Source: Arion vulgaris (taxonomy: Eukaryota; Mollusca; Gastropoda; Stylommatophora; Arionidae). Taken from it: a stretch of 64,000 bases of DNA. Of this stretch, positions 1 to 10,879 are shown one piece after another. Positions within the stretch are counted from its first letter, which is position 1. Every line of letters begins with the position of its first letter. Both the position numbers and the translations under genes were made by a program. The notes beneath the pieces were generated by a model. The model worked only from the letters and a program-made list of their open reading frames with translations, was not told where the DNA came from and ran no database searches. The stretch covers positions 54,466,616 to 54,530,615 of the forward strand of contig CM036756.1 in the NCBI GenBank assembly GCA_020796225.1, written 5' to 3'.

Positions 1-235
1 TGGCTAAGTGAGTCGAAGGTTGTGGGTTCCAATCCGGACTGCGCCGTTCTGTTCATGAGTGCAGTTTTTTCTAGAGACCCCTAGGATTGTTGCTGGAGCT
101 ACGGAGTTCGTGCCTTGTGCAATACTCTTGGCAGGTGGCGTGCCATTTCTGCGGAGGGGGACCAAGCCATATGGGGTAAAACCCGGTGCAATGAAGTCAA
201 TCCTTCGGCTTAAAAATCCTTTAAACCAATATAAT
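1..235 (+). repeat. SINE-A, copy cut by the left window edge
   Basis: A tRNA-derived SINE that lacks its first bases because the window begins inside it. The tRNA-like head keeps a box B-like GGGTTCCAATCC near 26-37. The body matches the full-length copy at 51001-51255 along its whole length, including the stretch around GGCAGGTGG and the end near AATGAAGTCAATCC. An apparent 79-codon reading frame here is only SINE sequence. Confidence 0.8.
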
Positions 236-299
236 ATTATGATTAAGTATCAGAGAAAAAGCTTCATACCTTCACTGCGGGATCAAGCTCCTCTCTGAA

Positions 300-1019
300 A
301 TCGTTATCCCCATCACAGTAATCATCGTATCTGTTATCTGTCATTTCTCTCGAGAAGATAACGAACTAGTTGCCTTTCTGAACCTGTTCTTAATTAAATA
401 GTAAACGATGACTAGTTAAATACTCATTATATACTTCTCTCACAAAATACAATATTAATGTCCTTCTCGTCTATAACATTGTGTTTGTCATTTCACAAAT
501 TAGTTCACTATTTAAGCACATATAATGATAACAAAGTAATACGGTCCGCACGATATGATCAGAGAGATTATTCAGGTACGTCAAACTTCGTCACCAACGG
601 TTGGGTTAAAACAGCACAGGTGACTGCAAAACGCGTCATAAGAAAATGGCTGAGTATATCAACAAATAAGTAAATAAATACACACGATACTGCGTGCTGT
701 AAGAGTTGTCAACACCGTAGAAACTAATTAACAGAGTGCTTTGACGAGAAATGGGGGCGGATCACCTCAGTGGGTTTCAGAGTGGAGCGATTAGGAATGC
801 GCCAAATTGTTTGTACTTAAAGTTTCAGTATGTTTAGCCTGAGCCTCGTTACCAATATGCTTATCATGTGAACTGGGGCAAAGTTTGTTTACAAAACGTG
901 ATTATTTTTATTTTCTCGAACTACTTACTGTCTATGGCAATCAACGTATGTCTTGTCGTGACTGAACAGACTACAGTCAACTTGAGTCATAAATCATGTC
1001 TCATCTGTCTTCATTTCGG
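300..1019. other. No recognisable feature
   Basis: AT-rich sequence with no convincing coding, RNA or repeat signal. The short open frames have no recognisable motif. Confidence 0.5.
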
Positions 1020-1105
1020 TGTCTCTGTGGTAGGAAGGGCAGTGCTCGTCATGGGATCCAAAAGTGCTCGGTTCGATTCAAGAGTGGAGCGATCGGACTA
1101 TTTTT
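1020..1105 (+). repeat. tRNA-like SINE head (tentative)
   Basis: A tRNA-like stretch: CTGTGGTAGG resembles box A and GGTTCGATTCA at 1070-1080 resembles box B, about 45 bases apart. A second partial match to AGAGTGGAGCGAT lies at 779-791. I see no clear body, so this may be a decayed fragment. Confidence 0.35.
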
Positions 1106-1195
1106 CAATTATCTATGCTCTCAGTGTAGGTGAAATCTAGTTCCTAGTCCTATCTAAAACGATAGATAAAACGTGTGTTCAAGATGAGCACATAA

Positions 1196-1440
1196 AAGTA
1201 CCATGTGTCTGTGGTTAAGACGTTTGTCTTAAGTTCTGAAGTTTATGAGTTCGAATCTGGATTGCATGGTTCAGCTCACATGGGTTTTGCTTTCAGGAGA
1301 TTACTAGAATTGTTGCTGGAGTTACGGAGTTTATGTTTTGTGTAACACTCTCGGCAGGTGGCCTACCACTTGTGTCGAGAGGGGCGGATCCATATGGGAA
1401 AACTCGATGCAATGAAATAAATCATTGGTATTTAGACCCT
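1196..1440 (+). repeat. SINE-A, diverged copy
   Basis: Diverged copy of the SINE-A family, aligning with 51001-51255 from the tRNA-like head (GAGTTCGAATCTGG as box B) through GGCAGGTGGCCTACCA to the GCAATGAA end. Many substitutions indicate an old insertion. Confidence 0.75.
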
Positions 1441-1885
1441 TTTAGACACAAAAGTACAATCGACAGTTGAAAATAGATAAGTGTAGGCCAGAAAGTCTCT
1501 GCATTAGGAAAAGTTATTACAAATTAAAATAAAATACCTAAAAATTTTCACCAATCTCAAAATTACACCGGAGCCCTCACTGATGCTACGATGTTCCTGC
1601 ACTGTCGACGAGATCGTGCTCTTTAAGAAAGAAATGGGAGCATGAGCGTCACAGTGGTTTAGAGAGAACGGCAATGTGAGACATGGCTCTTGGAGTACGA
1701 GGCATGGGATGGCCAAGATGAAAGTCGCTGAAGGAGGCGGGAGAACTAACTAGAGATAGAGAGTTTGTCAGTGAGACTGTGATGAAAGCGATGTTCTGAA
1801 ACAGACATGCTACTTGATAATGGGTTTTTCACCGAAGTGAAATGATGAAGTTTCAAAGCAGGCTCAAGGATTTAACTTGTGGAAT
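1441..1885. other. No recognisable feature
   Basis: Unassigned sequence. A minus-strand open frame of 70 codons at 1504-1716 shows no motif I recognise. Confidence 0.45.
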
Positions 1886-1887
1886 GA

Positions 1888-2195
1888 ACTATTGCTTTTT
1901 TTCTTTTTCTCTAATCCTGTTTTGCCTCACAGCGTCAGCATAAGAAGAGATTTCTAGAACGAGTCTTTGTGTGCGCTCTGTTATCTCTGAGGTCCACCTT
2001 TTGCCTGGCCGGCCTTTTGCTTTATACTAATTGTATCGGAGCAACATTTGCTCTTTGAAGCCCACTGTCTGTTTGTAATCTGCTTATGTGGTCGAACCAT
2101 TTAATTTGTTGTTTCTTGATGAAGTTCAGTATTGATGTTGTACCTTCACTTTTCCTGATGTCTTCATTTCTCAATCGGTCTCTTGAACTACTGTA
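1888..2195 (-). mobile_element. RTE-like LINE fragment
   Basis: Shares an extended match with 33410-33735, which establishes it as a dispersed repeat. Read on the minus strand it gives pieces typical of the C-terminal part of non-LTR reverse transcriptase ORFs (for example WFDHISRLQTDSGLQRAN), broken by frameshifts. Clade is inferred. Confidence 0.6.
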
Positions 2196-2479
2196 AACAA
2201 TTAAATATTTGATAAACGGGAATTTCTCTCGAACGTAGTTTGGGAAATACTATACTGATATTAGCTATGTTTCCACTGCAGTGACGAACGAAATAACATA
2301 TCAAGAAAAACACACGACGCACAAACTTTGCTCTATGATATAATAATATTTATACTCGACACCCACACAATCTCGCATACACACGTAATGTGCAGTAGAA
2401 TGTATGCTGTGACCTCTATCGACTTTCATGCAAATCTGATATGCTGATTTACGTAAGACAGAAGTGAGCAACAATGATC

Positions 2480-2625
2480 TAATAAGACACAAACGACAAT
2501 ATCTCGAACGCTCCTCGTGGAGCATAGGTCCTCAACAGTTGTTCGCCACTTATACTGGTCTCTGGTTGTTTTCTTTATGGCCTCCCAGGATTGCCGAGCA
2601 TCCTTCAGTTCCTCAAAGATAGAGA
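2480..2625 (-). mobile_element. LINE 3' end, same family as 48284-49640
   Basis: Matches the 3' ends at 48290-48410 and 54130-54260 (shared GGGCCTCAACAGTTGTTCGCC-type segment). In the larger copy this segment encodes the C-terminus of an RTE-like ORF, so this is a short 3' remnant in minus orientation. Confidence 0.65.
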
Positions 2626-2870
2626 AGAGGAAAAATGTAGATGCAAGTCCTGAATATCACGGAGCATTGACTCATAAATGACACCACGTTACTGACATGT
2701 TTTTGGTGACATTAGACTTCACAATAGTTTGGAAATAGTGTATGGTTCCTGAAAGACGAATCATGTGACTACCAAGACGACATTACTGAAACATTGAGCA
2801 TGGCGATGTAGGAAGTCTTCCACTACAGTGAGGTTCTGCAAATGATGCCCTTACCAACCAATATAGGACT

Positions 2871-3850
2871 TCCAACTCTGACAGGGTGATACTTATCTTT
2901 ACTTTCCACCCTCATAGTTCACTGGTGAAAAAAGTTTTATTCCGTCATCTGTCTATTCTAACATCGGATCCTGAGACACGTTCAATCTTCCAAAACTATC
3001 CTTTAGTGGTGTACTGAAGTGACAGAAGTATTAAGGATATGTTGGTACACAGTCGCCTTTTAATCCAAAATTCCAGAGTCATTTTGGCACCGTCCGGTGT
3101 GGCCATCGGCGTTGCAATACGTGTGCTTATGTGATACAGACCCGTACTGTATCTTTTCCTAAAGTCACGTTTGTCATTGAAGATGGTTTCACATGTGAGT
3201 CCCGCAATATAATCTACGCCATCACTTGCAAACGGTGTGACAAGGCATATATCGGCGAAACAGGCAACATGCTTAATGACCGTTTCGGCCAACACTTGCG
3301 TGATATACGCAAATGCTCTATGACCGATGTAGAAACTAATTTTAATTGAACTGACCATTTGGGATCTTACGATGCCCAGGTCACAGCCATCCGATCATGT
3401 TCCTCTGATGATCGAAGTTGATTTGCTCTAGATAATCGTTTCATTTCGTTATATGGTACCTTGCAACTTCATGGACTAAACCACTACATTCCTATGCTTC
3501 TTAGTACTTTCTCTTCTCATGCTCCATATTCTATATGTGTGTATGTTAAATGTAAATAAGTTATATGAAAATTATATTAAAAGATATATGATCTTTTATT
3601 GTTTCTATTCTTTTTTCGATTTCTAGTTTTTCGTATTTATTTCGTTATTCGTTTTTAATCACATATTTTCATTGTATGACCCTTATGCTGTTTTTGTCGT
3701 AGTCTATATGTAGTGTACTGTGAAAGAATTTAAATTCGTCACTCCTTTTGTATCCTTTGCTTGATAAACAAACGCCTTTTGGTCGAAACGTTGATGTGTA
3801 TTGTTATTGTAATTTGTAAAACTACAGTACTTTGTTTTTATGTGTTTCGC
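2871..3850 (+). pseudogene. Penelope-like element 1, 5'-truncated pseudogene
   Basis: The C-terminal part of a Penelope-like ORF followed by its 3' untranslated tail. The best preserved block is 3131-3349, which encodes a GIY-YIG endonuclease domain (NIIYAITCKRCDKAYIGETG). Upstream, a degraded linker matches residues 330-430 of the copy at 18826-20418. Stops and frameshifts lie at about 3016 and 3348, so it is not functional. The tail ends in the family-typical TAAAACTACAGTACTTTGT, and a hammerhead-like motif lies at 3760-3805. No 5' inverted arm is seen, unlike the other two large copies. Confidence 0.85.
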
Positions 3851-3899
3851 CAAAGGATATATTCCTGGGTATAACCAAATATACCCAGGATATTTGGGT

Positions 3900-4735
3900 A
3901 TACAAAGGATATAACCAAAAGGGGAAGAATGGATCCCAACAGATGGTAGCATGACCAACTATCTCAACCTTATCATTACTCTTGGAAGAGAATGTAGAGA
4001 TTGTGGCAACATGAAGGCTGATCTCGCAGTTAAGCAGCTGATAGAAGATAATGCAAGGGATGATGATGGTGTTGTATATACCGATGGGTCGGTTCAACGG
4101 GGTGAGAAATCCGGCTGGGGTTTCTTGGCTAATGCACATGGTAGGGTTGTTGCAGAGCGAAGTGGGGCATACAGGTACTTCTAGTATGAGGATGGAGGTT
4201 GAGGCCGTTACTGCTGCCCTCCATTGGATTTCTGGGACTTCATTTACTGTGGCAGTTGTTGTATCTCAGTCGATGCTTCACAAGATCCAGAAGGGCAGGT
4301 TTCGGTATGAGTGGATGTCGTCTATAGAAGTTTCTAACCTCCAGCGGCTTACGTGGATATACTGTTCAGTGTTCTGGGCATGCGGGTGTTTACGGTAATG
4401 AGAGAGCGGACATGCTTGCATCAACAGTATCGATTGTTGGGGAGTTGAAGATGGATAAGGGGATATTCTTCGGTCTCTTCGCGACTGTTTGTTGGATGAG
4501 GACACTAAAATCGATGTTGAATCGATCAAGCGACTTAAGCAGTTTGGAGTTACCCGTTGTTCAAGTCGAACTGGATGCCTGAGAGGCAGAGTGAGAGGTA
4601 TGTTTAATCAGCGAGCCACAGGAACCATCAGAATGCATACTCTTCGATATCTGTTGGGGGAGACTGTGCACCTATGGGTCTGCCCAATAACCAGTATACT
4701 CCATGATGAAACGTCGATTATTATCTGTCAGTTCA
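3900..4735 (+). pseudogene. I-like LINE 3' part with RNase H domain
   Basis: Encodes an RNase H domain of the type found in I/Jockey-group LINEs: YTDGSV at about 4079 supplies the first catalytic Asp, and downstream the GHAGVYGNERAD motif is recovered across frameshifts near 4180 and 4370. The C-terminal segment (SRTGCLRGRVRGMFNQRAT) is in an open frame at 4489-4743. A near-identical younger copy of the last 350 bases lies at 28408-28778. Frameshifts show it is dead. Confidence 0.8.
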
Positions 4736-4739
4736 GAAC

Positions 4740-5200
4740 TTGATTATTACACATTGTCACTCATTGAGTCACACATTGAGCCCCTAGCAATGCAATGTTA
4801 AATCACATTTTTTCACTGAACAAGTGTTCCCAAACAACCAAACCCAACCTGCGATTTGTGTGTAATGACCTAAATAACATTGTTGGAATTTGTTGGTAAA
4901 CCGTGTCAGTGTTTGTCAATCACACGTTAATATTTAGGTCACATCTTGTTTTGTCAGTTTGGCAGTTAATTTGAAGATCAGGAAATAGTGTGGCAATGTG
5001 AACATTGTTTTGGAACACACGTGGAAAGAGAAGTAGAGGGGCAGAAAAAACCAAGCAGAAGAGAGTTGTAAATGTATATTGTTGTGCCAGAAAGACATGG
5101 TAAGACTTGGAGAAGATATCGCCGGTTATAAATGCAAGGCAAATGTTTGATAATATGAGCTTCCAGAGGCGTCTGGAAGGTTTATTATATTATTATTATT
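4740..5200. other. No recognisable feature
   Basis: Unassigned AT-rich sequence between a LINE remnant and a SINE. I see no coding or repeat signal. Confidence 0.45.
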
Positions 5201-5202
5201 TG

Positions 5203-5465
5203 AGATACCTTCTTCTTCGGAGGCTCCATATCGACCACTTGTTAACCACTCTGTGTGATTTGTATGTAATCTGAGCCTAAGAGTGATTGTACGTTGTGCC
5301 ATTATGCGCCTACAAGTAGACCAGCACATCCGATTTTGACTATGCTTTTTATTTACTAGGGTAGCTTCCCTAGGTCCTCTATCAGTCGCCTCTTACGACA
5401 TGCCTTGTAGGTAGCAGTGGTACTATTCTTTGCCTCCCTTGCGGACCCTGGCACCACACGAGCGA
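5203..5465 (-). repeat. SINE-B, subfamily 1
   Basis: Dispersed repeat in minus orientation, recognised from its conserved core CGCCTCTTACGACATGCC and its CTTCTTC (AAG on the sense strand) terminal run. Related full-length copies lie at 29755-30005, 30600-30862, 39500-39760 and 57245-57480. The block CCTACAAGTAGACCAGCACATCC is typical of this subfamily. Confidence 0.8.
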
Positions 5466-5719
5466 TTTAAGAAATAATTCACATAATCAATGTGGGACAG
5501 AATAGCGCAACGCATAGAAAGTTCGCTTTTTTAATCGAGCATAAAATGGGCATGGTTCAATTCTCTCAACCAACGTTCTATATGTGAGTGAGGAAAGTAA
5601 CTGATCCATCTACCTCTCGCTTATTGGTGCTAGATATATGAACACCTGAATTTCATCATCTTCCACCATTTACCTCTTTATAGAAGATAGGGGAAGTGAA
5701 CGTGTGTGTGCTTGTTCTA

Positions 5720-5900
5720 AGACATTTTGTAAGCTGTTATTCATTTTCTTTAAGGCTGTTCTTAATGCAGTCGCTCCATCTTTTGCGTGGTCTTCCTCTT
5801 GCACTGTGCTCGCTGTACTTTTTCAGTGTGGCTCTCCGTGGTAATCGATACTACTAGGGCATTCTTGTCACATGTCCAAATCACGCCACACTATATGTTC
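5720..5900 (-). mobile_element. RTE-like LINE 3' fragment (tentative)
   Basis: On the minus strand it contains RGRPRKRWSDCIKNSLKEN, the Gly-Arg-Pro-rich motif near the C-terminus of many RTE-like ORFs. No longer alignment within the window was found. Confidence 0.5.
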
Positions 5901-6136
5901 TGAGAAGGATATGGGACATTTTCATTTCCCCATATAGCAATTAAAACACATATCTAATCTAAATGTTGACTGTATCAATATTATGTAAGATATAGCTATT
6001 AGAAGTCTTGACTTCCAGCCAAAAAAAAGGACGTAAAGCTACGTCAAATTAAAAAAAAAATATATGATAATTTTAATACAGTCCATGAAACTGAGAACTT
6101 CGCAGTATTATTTAATAATACCGTTGTGAGGATTTT

Positions 6137-6148
6137 AAAGTAAGAGAT
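6137..6148 (+). repeat. Target-site duplication, left copy (SINE-C)
   Basis: AAAGTAAGAGAT here is repeated exactly at 6956-6967, flanking SINE-C. This 12-bp direct repeat marks the retroposition event. Confidence 0.85.
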
Positions 6149-6955
6149 ATGCCCGTCTGCCCAGCGTGTTCGTAGCGCGTTGGACTACGGGTGACTATCC
6201 CTCTGTGTGTGCGGGTTCAATTCCGCGGGATGGCAGAAAAAGCCACAGATTTTCCAGATTTACTGTGTTCGTGGCACCGAACCGAAGGGTTACGATGTCC
6301 ATGACACCGAGCCGAAGGGTTACGATGTCCATGACACCGAGCCGAAGGGTTACGATGTCCATGACACCGAGCCGAAGGGTTACGATGTCCATGACACCGA
6401 GCCGAAGGGTTACGATGTCCATGACACCGAGCCGAAGGGTTACGATGTCCATGACACCGAGCCGAAGGGTTACGATGTCCATGACACCGAGCCGAAGGGT
6501 TACGATGTCCATGACACCGAGCCGAAGGGTTACGATGTCCATGACACCGAGCCGAAGGGTTACGATGTCCATGACACCGAGCCGAAGGGTTACGATGTCC
6601 ATGACACCGAGCCGAAGGGTTACGATGTCCATGACACCGAGCCGAAGGGTTACGATGTCCATGACACCGAGCCGAAGGGTTACGATGTCCATGACACCGA
6701 GCCGAAGGGTTACGATGTCCATGACACCGAGCCGAAGGGTTACGATGTCCATGACACCGAGCCGAAGGGTTACGATGTCCATGACACCGAGCCGAAGGGT
6801 TACGATGTCCATGACACCGAGCCGAAGGGTTACGATGTCCATGACACCGAGCCGAAGGGTTACGATGTCCATGACACCGAGCCGAAGGGTTACGATGTCC
6901 ATGACACCGAGCCGAAGAGCTTTCAGCTCAAGTGCTTCTGGATCGGGAAAAAAAA
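6149..6955 (+). mobile_element. SINE-C, swollen by an internal minisatellite
   Basis: A tRNA-derived retroposon. The head has box A-like TCGTAGCGCGTTGGACT near 6171-6187 and box B GGTTCAATTCC at 6214-6224, and the 3' end is an A-run at about 6948-6955. Exact 12-bp target-site duplications flank it (6137-6148, 6956-6967). The insertion lies at the 3' end of an RTE-like LINE. About 630 of its 807 bases are a homogeneous 30-bp tandem array, so the ancestral SINE would be about 200 bp. The array is open in several frames on both strands, but this follows from the 30-bp period and is not evidence of a gene. Confidence 0.85.
6271..6917 (+). repeat. 30-bp tandem array, about 21.5 copies
   Basis: Unit ATGACACCGAGCCGAAGGGT plus TACGATGTCC. 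The units from 6301 to 6900 are identical by eye, and only the first unit (6271-6300) and the broken last unit differ. Such uniformity implies recent expansion or strong homogenisation. The unit is internal to SINE-C. Confidence 0.97.
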
Positions 6956-6967
6956 AAAGTAAGAGAT
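6956..6967 (+). repeat. Target-site duplication, right copy (SINE-C)
   Basis: Exact copy of 6137-6148, directly after the A-run of SINE-C. Confidence 0.85.
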
Positions 6968-7290
6968 CATCATCATCAGGTGACATGCTGGCTGGCATAG
7001 ACGATCATGAATCTCCATAAATCTTTGACCCTGGTATTTGCTATCATTTCAGATGGTGTAGCTCTTCCATGATGTTGGGTTGTCTTAAAATGTTCTTTAT
7101 ATGCCTTCTTCTGTCTCGTTTTCCTTCGATTTTGCCGGTTGTCACAATATGTTCTAAACCTTCCCTTATCATCACATGTCCGAAAAAATATGACTGTCTT
7201 TTTTGTGTATTGACAATAAGTCTTCTCTGTGTCTTGGCTTCATACAACACTTCCACATTAGTCCTTTTAGCAAGACTGTCCCCTGTATGT
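6961..7290 (-). mobile_element. RTE-B LINE, 3' end segment
   Basis: The C-terminal part of an RTE-like ORF on the minus strand. The frame at 7044-7256 reads FFGHVMIREGLEHIVTTGKI, the conserved GHV block of this family. It ends at 6968 in a TCATCATCATCAGG run, which is TGATGA on the sense strand and typical of RTE-like 3' ends. The remainder of the ORF lies at 8281-8520, beyond a 78-bp satellite. Confidence 0.8.
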
Positions 7291-7333
7291 CCTTCCTAGA
7301 GAGGAATGTTGACCCTACAACTCAACACTACAT

Positions 7334-8274
7334 TCAAAACTACATGACACCAGAGATGAGCTCCAGACAACAGTTGACTTCATCATAAGAATGCGTCTAA
7401 CGGTATAATCATCAAAACTACATGACACCAGAGATGAGCTCCAGACAACAGTTGACTTCATCATAAGAATGCGTCTAACGGTATAATCATCAAAACTACA
7501 TGACACCAGAGATGAGCTCCAGACAACAGTTGACTTCATCATAAGAATGCGTCTAACGGTATAATCATCAAAACTACATGACACCAGAGATGAGCTCCAG
7601 ACAACAGTCGACTTCATCATAAGAATGCGTCTAACGGTATAATCATCAAAACTACATGACACCAGAGATGAGCTCCAGACAACAGTCGACTTCATCATAA
7701 GAATGCGTCTAACGGTATAATCATCAAAACTACATGACACCAGAGATGAGCTCCAGACAACAGTTGACTTCATCATAAGAATGCGTCTAACGGTATAATC
7801 ATCAAAACTACATGCCACCAGAGATGAGCTCCAGACAACAGTCGACTTCATCATAAGAATGCGTCTAACGGTATAATCATCAAAACTACATGACACCAGA
7901 GATGAGCTCCAAACAACAGTTAACTTCATCATAAGAATGCGTCTAACGTTATAATCATCAAAACTACATGACACCAGAGATGAGCTCCAGACAACAGTCG
8001 ACTTCATCATAAGAATGCGTCTAACGGTATAATCATCAAAACTACATGACACCAGAGATGAGCTCCAGACAACAGTTGACTTCATCATAAGAATGCGTCT
8101 AACGTTATAATCATCAAAACTACATGACACCAGAGATGAGCTCCAGACAACAGTCGATTTCATCATAAGAATGCGTCTAACGGTATAATCAACAAAACTA
8201 CATGACACCAGAGATGAGCTCCAGACAACAGTTGACTTCATCATAAGAATGCGTCTAACGGTATAATCATCAAA
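7334..8274 (-). repeat. 78-bp tandem array, about 12 copies
   Basis: Twelve 78-bp units with a few point variants (for example GTTGAC or GTCGAC, and GGTATAA or GTTATAA). Because 78 is divisible by three, the minus strand stays open as a 26-residue repeat, which is not evidence of a gene. A single-copy cognate of the left part of the unit and its left flank lies at about 43930-44060 in the opposite orientation, so the unit probably came from a dispersed repeat. Confidence 0.95.
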
Positions 8275-8280
8275 ATAGCA

Positions 8281-8525
8281 ATGACAAAAAAGAATAAATT
8301 ATTTTAGCAGTCCATGGGATTATCATTATTCTTCTGTAAAACCACATCTATGTGACCTCCAGAGATTTTTTTCTATCTGTTTGTTTACTGTCCATAACTC
8401 GCATTCGTATGTCAGTATTGGCTCTATGTAGAACTGAATAACTCTTATTTTCACCGCAACTGACAGTGACCTGTTGCATTTAATGTTTCTCATTTTCTGG
8501 AACGCTGTTTTGAAAAGTTAAAAGA
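8281..8525 (-). mobile_element. RTE-B LINE, upstream segment
   Basis: Continuation of the LINE at 6961-7290, matching 45735-45845 base for base over long stretches. On the minus strand it carries the block that reads YGCESWTMNTQIEKSLRA in the better copy at 45646-45933. The 78-bp array now separates the two halves. Confidence 0.75.
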
Positions 8526-8544
8526 TAATCATATTATAATCACC

Positions 8545-8890
8545 ATCAGCACTAGCCTCTGTGTCTCAAGAGACAACAGGTTCTGCACCAAGTAGTTTAT
8601 TATATGCTGCACCATATCGTCTGTTGTGAATGTAAATTGCCTATTCTGAGTGCAGTCCTTGCTGCAGGTGAAACTGATGACTGTAGCTGATGCAGAAAGT
8701 GATCTCTATTCCCTCTGCACTCTCTTTTGCCTCCATATGGGATAGCGTTTTTCTTCTTTTCGAGCCATGCCTGACTGTCTGGGCAACCGCTCCAAATTAA
8801 TTTTGTCTATTCTGCACGACGCTAGATCACACTTACAGGCGTCAATGAATCGTTGTAATTGACGCCCATGCTGTCTCGTAAAATGTCTAT
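8545..8890 (-). mobile_element. LINE 3' fragment with decayed zinc-finger tail
   Basis: On the minus strand this reads as a C-terminal LINE segment ending in a Cys-rich tail (CSKDCTQNRQF) that resembles the C2H2-like tail seen intact at 13215-13420. Frameshifts and stops are frequent. Assignment rests on this tail only. Confidence 0.45.
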
Positions 8891-9220
8891 GTGGTTGAAC
8901 ATCCGGGTCGCTGTGACGTTAATTACGGCGATTCGTGATCACTGCAAGTATTTATAGTTACCGGGTGTCACGGGCGATCTAAATTGATTGTCACGTCTGC
9001 TAGAATGATTCACCCTGATTTTATAAATAACTAAAATATTTAGCACACCCGCAATAATTTTCAAAAGGTGCTATAACAATGAATATTACTTCAACAGCAT
9101 TCATGAATTTTCTTAAATTCTATGCGTTTCATAAGCTTCTTTAATGCTGTAGATTCTCTATAATTCTTTGATTTCTCTTAGCGTGTGGGTTCTTTTAATT
9201 CACGGGATTGCCTATCACTA
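8890..9220. other. No recognisable feature
   Basis: Unassigned sequence before a short tandem array. Confidence 0.45.
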
Positions 9221-9430
9221 TGTGTGCTATCTTACATTATGTATGTTATCTTACATTATGGGTGTTATCTTACATTATGTGCGCTATCTTACATTATGTG
9301 TGATATCTTACATTATGTGTGTTATCTTACATTATGTGTGCTATCTTACATTATGTGTGATATCTTACATTATGTGTGTTATCTTACATTACATGTGTTA
9401 TATTACATTATGTGTGTTATATTACATTAG
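9221..9430 (+). repeat. 20-bp tandem array, about 10.5 copies
   Basis: Unit close to TGTGTGTTATCTTACATTA with one- or two-base variants. The third-position pattern alternates among TGCTATC, TGATATC and TGTTATC. Confidence 0.95.
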
Positions 9431-9614
9431 CAATGGTTATCAGGGTTACCAGAAGAGACATAATGAGAAGCATATATATGTGGAAAAATATGTGGGAATC
9501 ACATCGAGCACAAAATATGTGGAGAATAGATGTTAAATAGTTCTGCCATCATATGAGAATAAAGAACATTGAACAGTAATTGTGAATGAATGAATGTTTC
9601 CACGTATATCTGAT

Positions 9615-9632
9615 ATATATATATATATATCT
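9615..9632. repeat. (AT)n microsatellite
   Basis: Run of about eight AT dinucleotides. Confidence 0.9.
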
Positions 9633-9649
9633 CAAAGAAATGTATGAAG

Positions 9650-9870
9650 GCTTAGCGTAATGCATAAACGTTCTCCTTATGGACTCGGACACAAGAGAGT
9701 TGTGGGTTTAAGTACATACTCAAAGTACCACAAGCGAGGAAAGGAATGGTACATCCTACCTTATGCACATTAGGCTCTAGAAATGTGAAGTGACTTCCTA
9801 CCCTAAGGTCTGAGAAGGCTACGGAAATTTGTATTTTGATATCAATGAAATACCACAACAACCAGTTTTC
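9650..9870 (+). repeat. tRNA-derived SINE candidate (single copy here)
   Basis: GGCTTAGCGTAATGC resembles box A and GTTGTGGGTTTAAGTAC, 45 bases on, resembles a weak box B. No second copy was found in the window, so the family is unassigned. Confidence 0.4.
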
Positions 9871-9875
9871 TTTCT

Positions 9876-10130
9876 TTACGTTCGTTCTTTACAACCAATT
9901 TGAATCACACTTTGTGATACGTTTGATCTTTGCCAAGAACGTGTATACGTTGCACATTGGTTTGGTCTGGTAGGTCCCTAAACGCATAGACTTATATACG
10001 TTTAGGACATGTGCATCCGATTTCATCCAAACCTCCTTTGTCGCCTCTTACGACATGCGTGGCATGTAACAGTGGTTCTATTCTTTACAACCCAAATTTG
10101 GGCCCGGGTAACCACTCGTGCGATAACAAC
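9876..10130 (-). repeat. SINE-B, subfamily 2, copy 1
   Basis: Minus-orientation SINE-B with the core CGCCTCTTACGACATGCG and the subfamily-2 blocks CCAATGTGCAACGTATACACG and CCCAAATTTGGGCCC (palindromic). It lies about 95 bases from a second copy, in the same orientation. Confidence 0.8.
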
Positions 10131-10221
10131 CAGGGAAACAGGATAGCACAATAAGGAAATCATAAGCTTCTTTCAGCGTCTAATGACATAAGTATTAGCT
10201 AGACACCAAGAACACTAACTT

Positions 10222-10476
10222 CTTCTTCTTCTTTGCGTTCGTTCTTTACGACCAATTTTAATCACTTTTGTGATGTTTGATCTTTGCCAAGAACGTGTAT
10301 ACGTTGCACATTGGTTTGGTAGGCCCCTAAACACATAGAGTTCTACACGTTAAGGACACATGCATCCGATTTCAGCCAAACCTCCTTAGTCGCCTCTTAC
10401 GACATGCGTGGCAGGTAGCAGTGGTCCTATTCTTTACACCCCAAATTTGGGCCCCGGTAACCACTCGGGCGAGAAC
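10222..10476 (-). repeat. SINE-B, subfamily 2, copy 2
   Basis: Second adjacent copy of the subfamily, including the CTTCTTCTTC terminal run (AAG repeats on the sense strand) and CGCCTCTTACGACATGCG. It is close in sequence to 9876-10130, with a short deletion near GTTTGGT. Confidence 0.8.
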
Positions 10477-10612
10477 GCTAACAATAATGTATCTAATGTC
10501 GTCCAACGATGATGACACATATGTCTGTTTAAACGTATCTAAGAAGGCGTGCACCGGGTGACCACGACACTGGACAACAACCTGGTAGCAGTGTGACGAC
10601 AAAAGAAGGTGG

Positions 10613-10778
10613 CGAACGACTGACTTCATTGCACCAGGTGTCTCCCATATCGCCCAGTCCCTCTCCGCAGAACTGACACATCAACCGCCGAGAATATTGC
10701 ACAAAGTGCGAACTTCGTAGCTCTGGAAACAATCCTAGGGATCTCCAGAAATATTCCGTCATGATAGCAAGAGACCAC
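10613..10778 (-). repeat. SINE-A, minus strand, head missing
   Basis: The complement matches the body and 3' end of SINE-A (GGTGCAATGAAGTCAGTCG at its end). The tRNA-like head is not visible, so the copy is 5'-truncated. Confidence 0.7.
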
Positions 10779-10879
10779 CACGTTGAATCGTATGGTTAAT
10801 AGCGTTGAATAAAGCAATATTATATTGTCTATGTTTGTTTGGTTGTTTATGTATATTCTGTTGATGTCAAAAGTCAAAG

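Noticed and set aside
6149..6230. Possible genuine tRNA gene at the SINE-C head, and similar at 51009-51080
   Set aside because: Box A and box B are present, but no full cloverleaf with a paired acceptor stem was found, and both are followed by SINE bodies with target-site duplications.
6166..7020. Long open frames of 250-284 codons on both strands over the 30-bp array
   Set aside because: A 30-bp period is divisible by three, so any stop-free unit gives open frames. No start context, no flanking motifs, and the array lies within a SINE.
7315..8244. 309-codon minus-strand frame with 26-residue repeats
   Set aside because: By-product of a 78-bp satellite; no homology and no promoter or splice structure.
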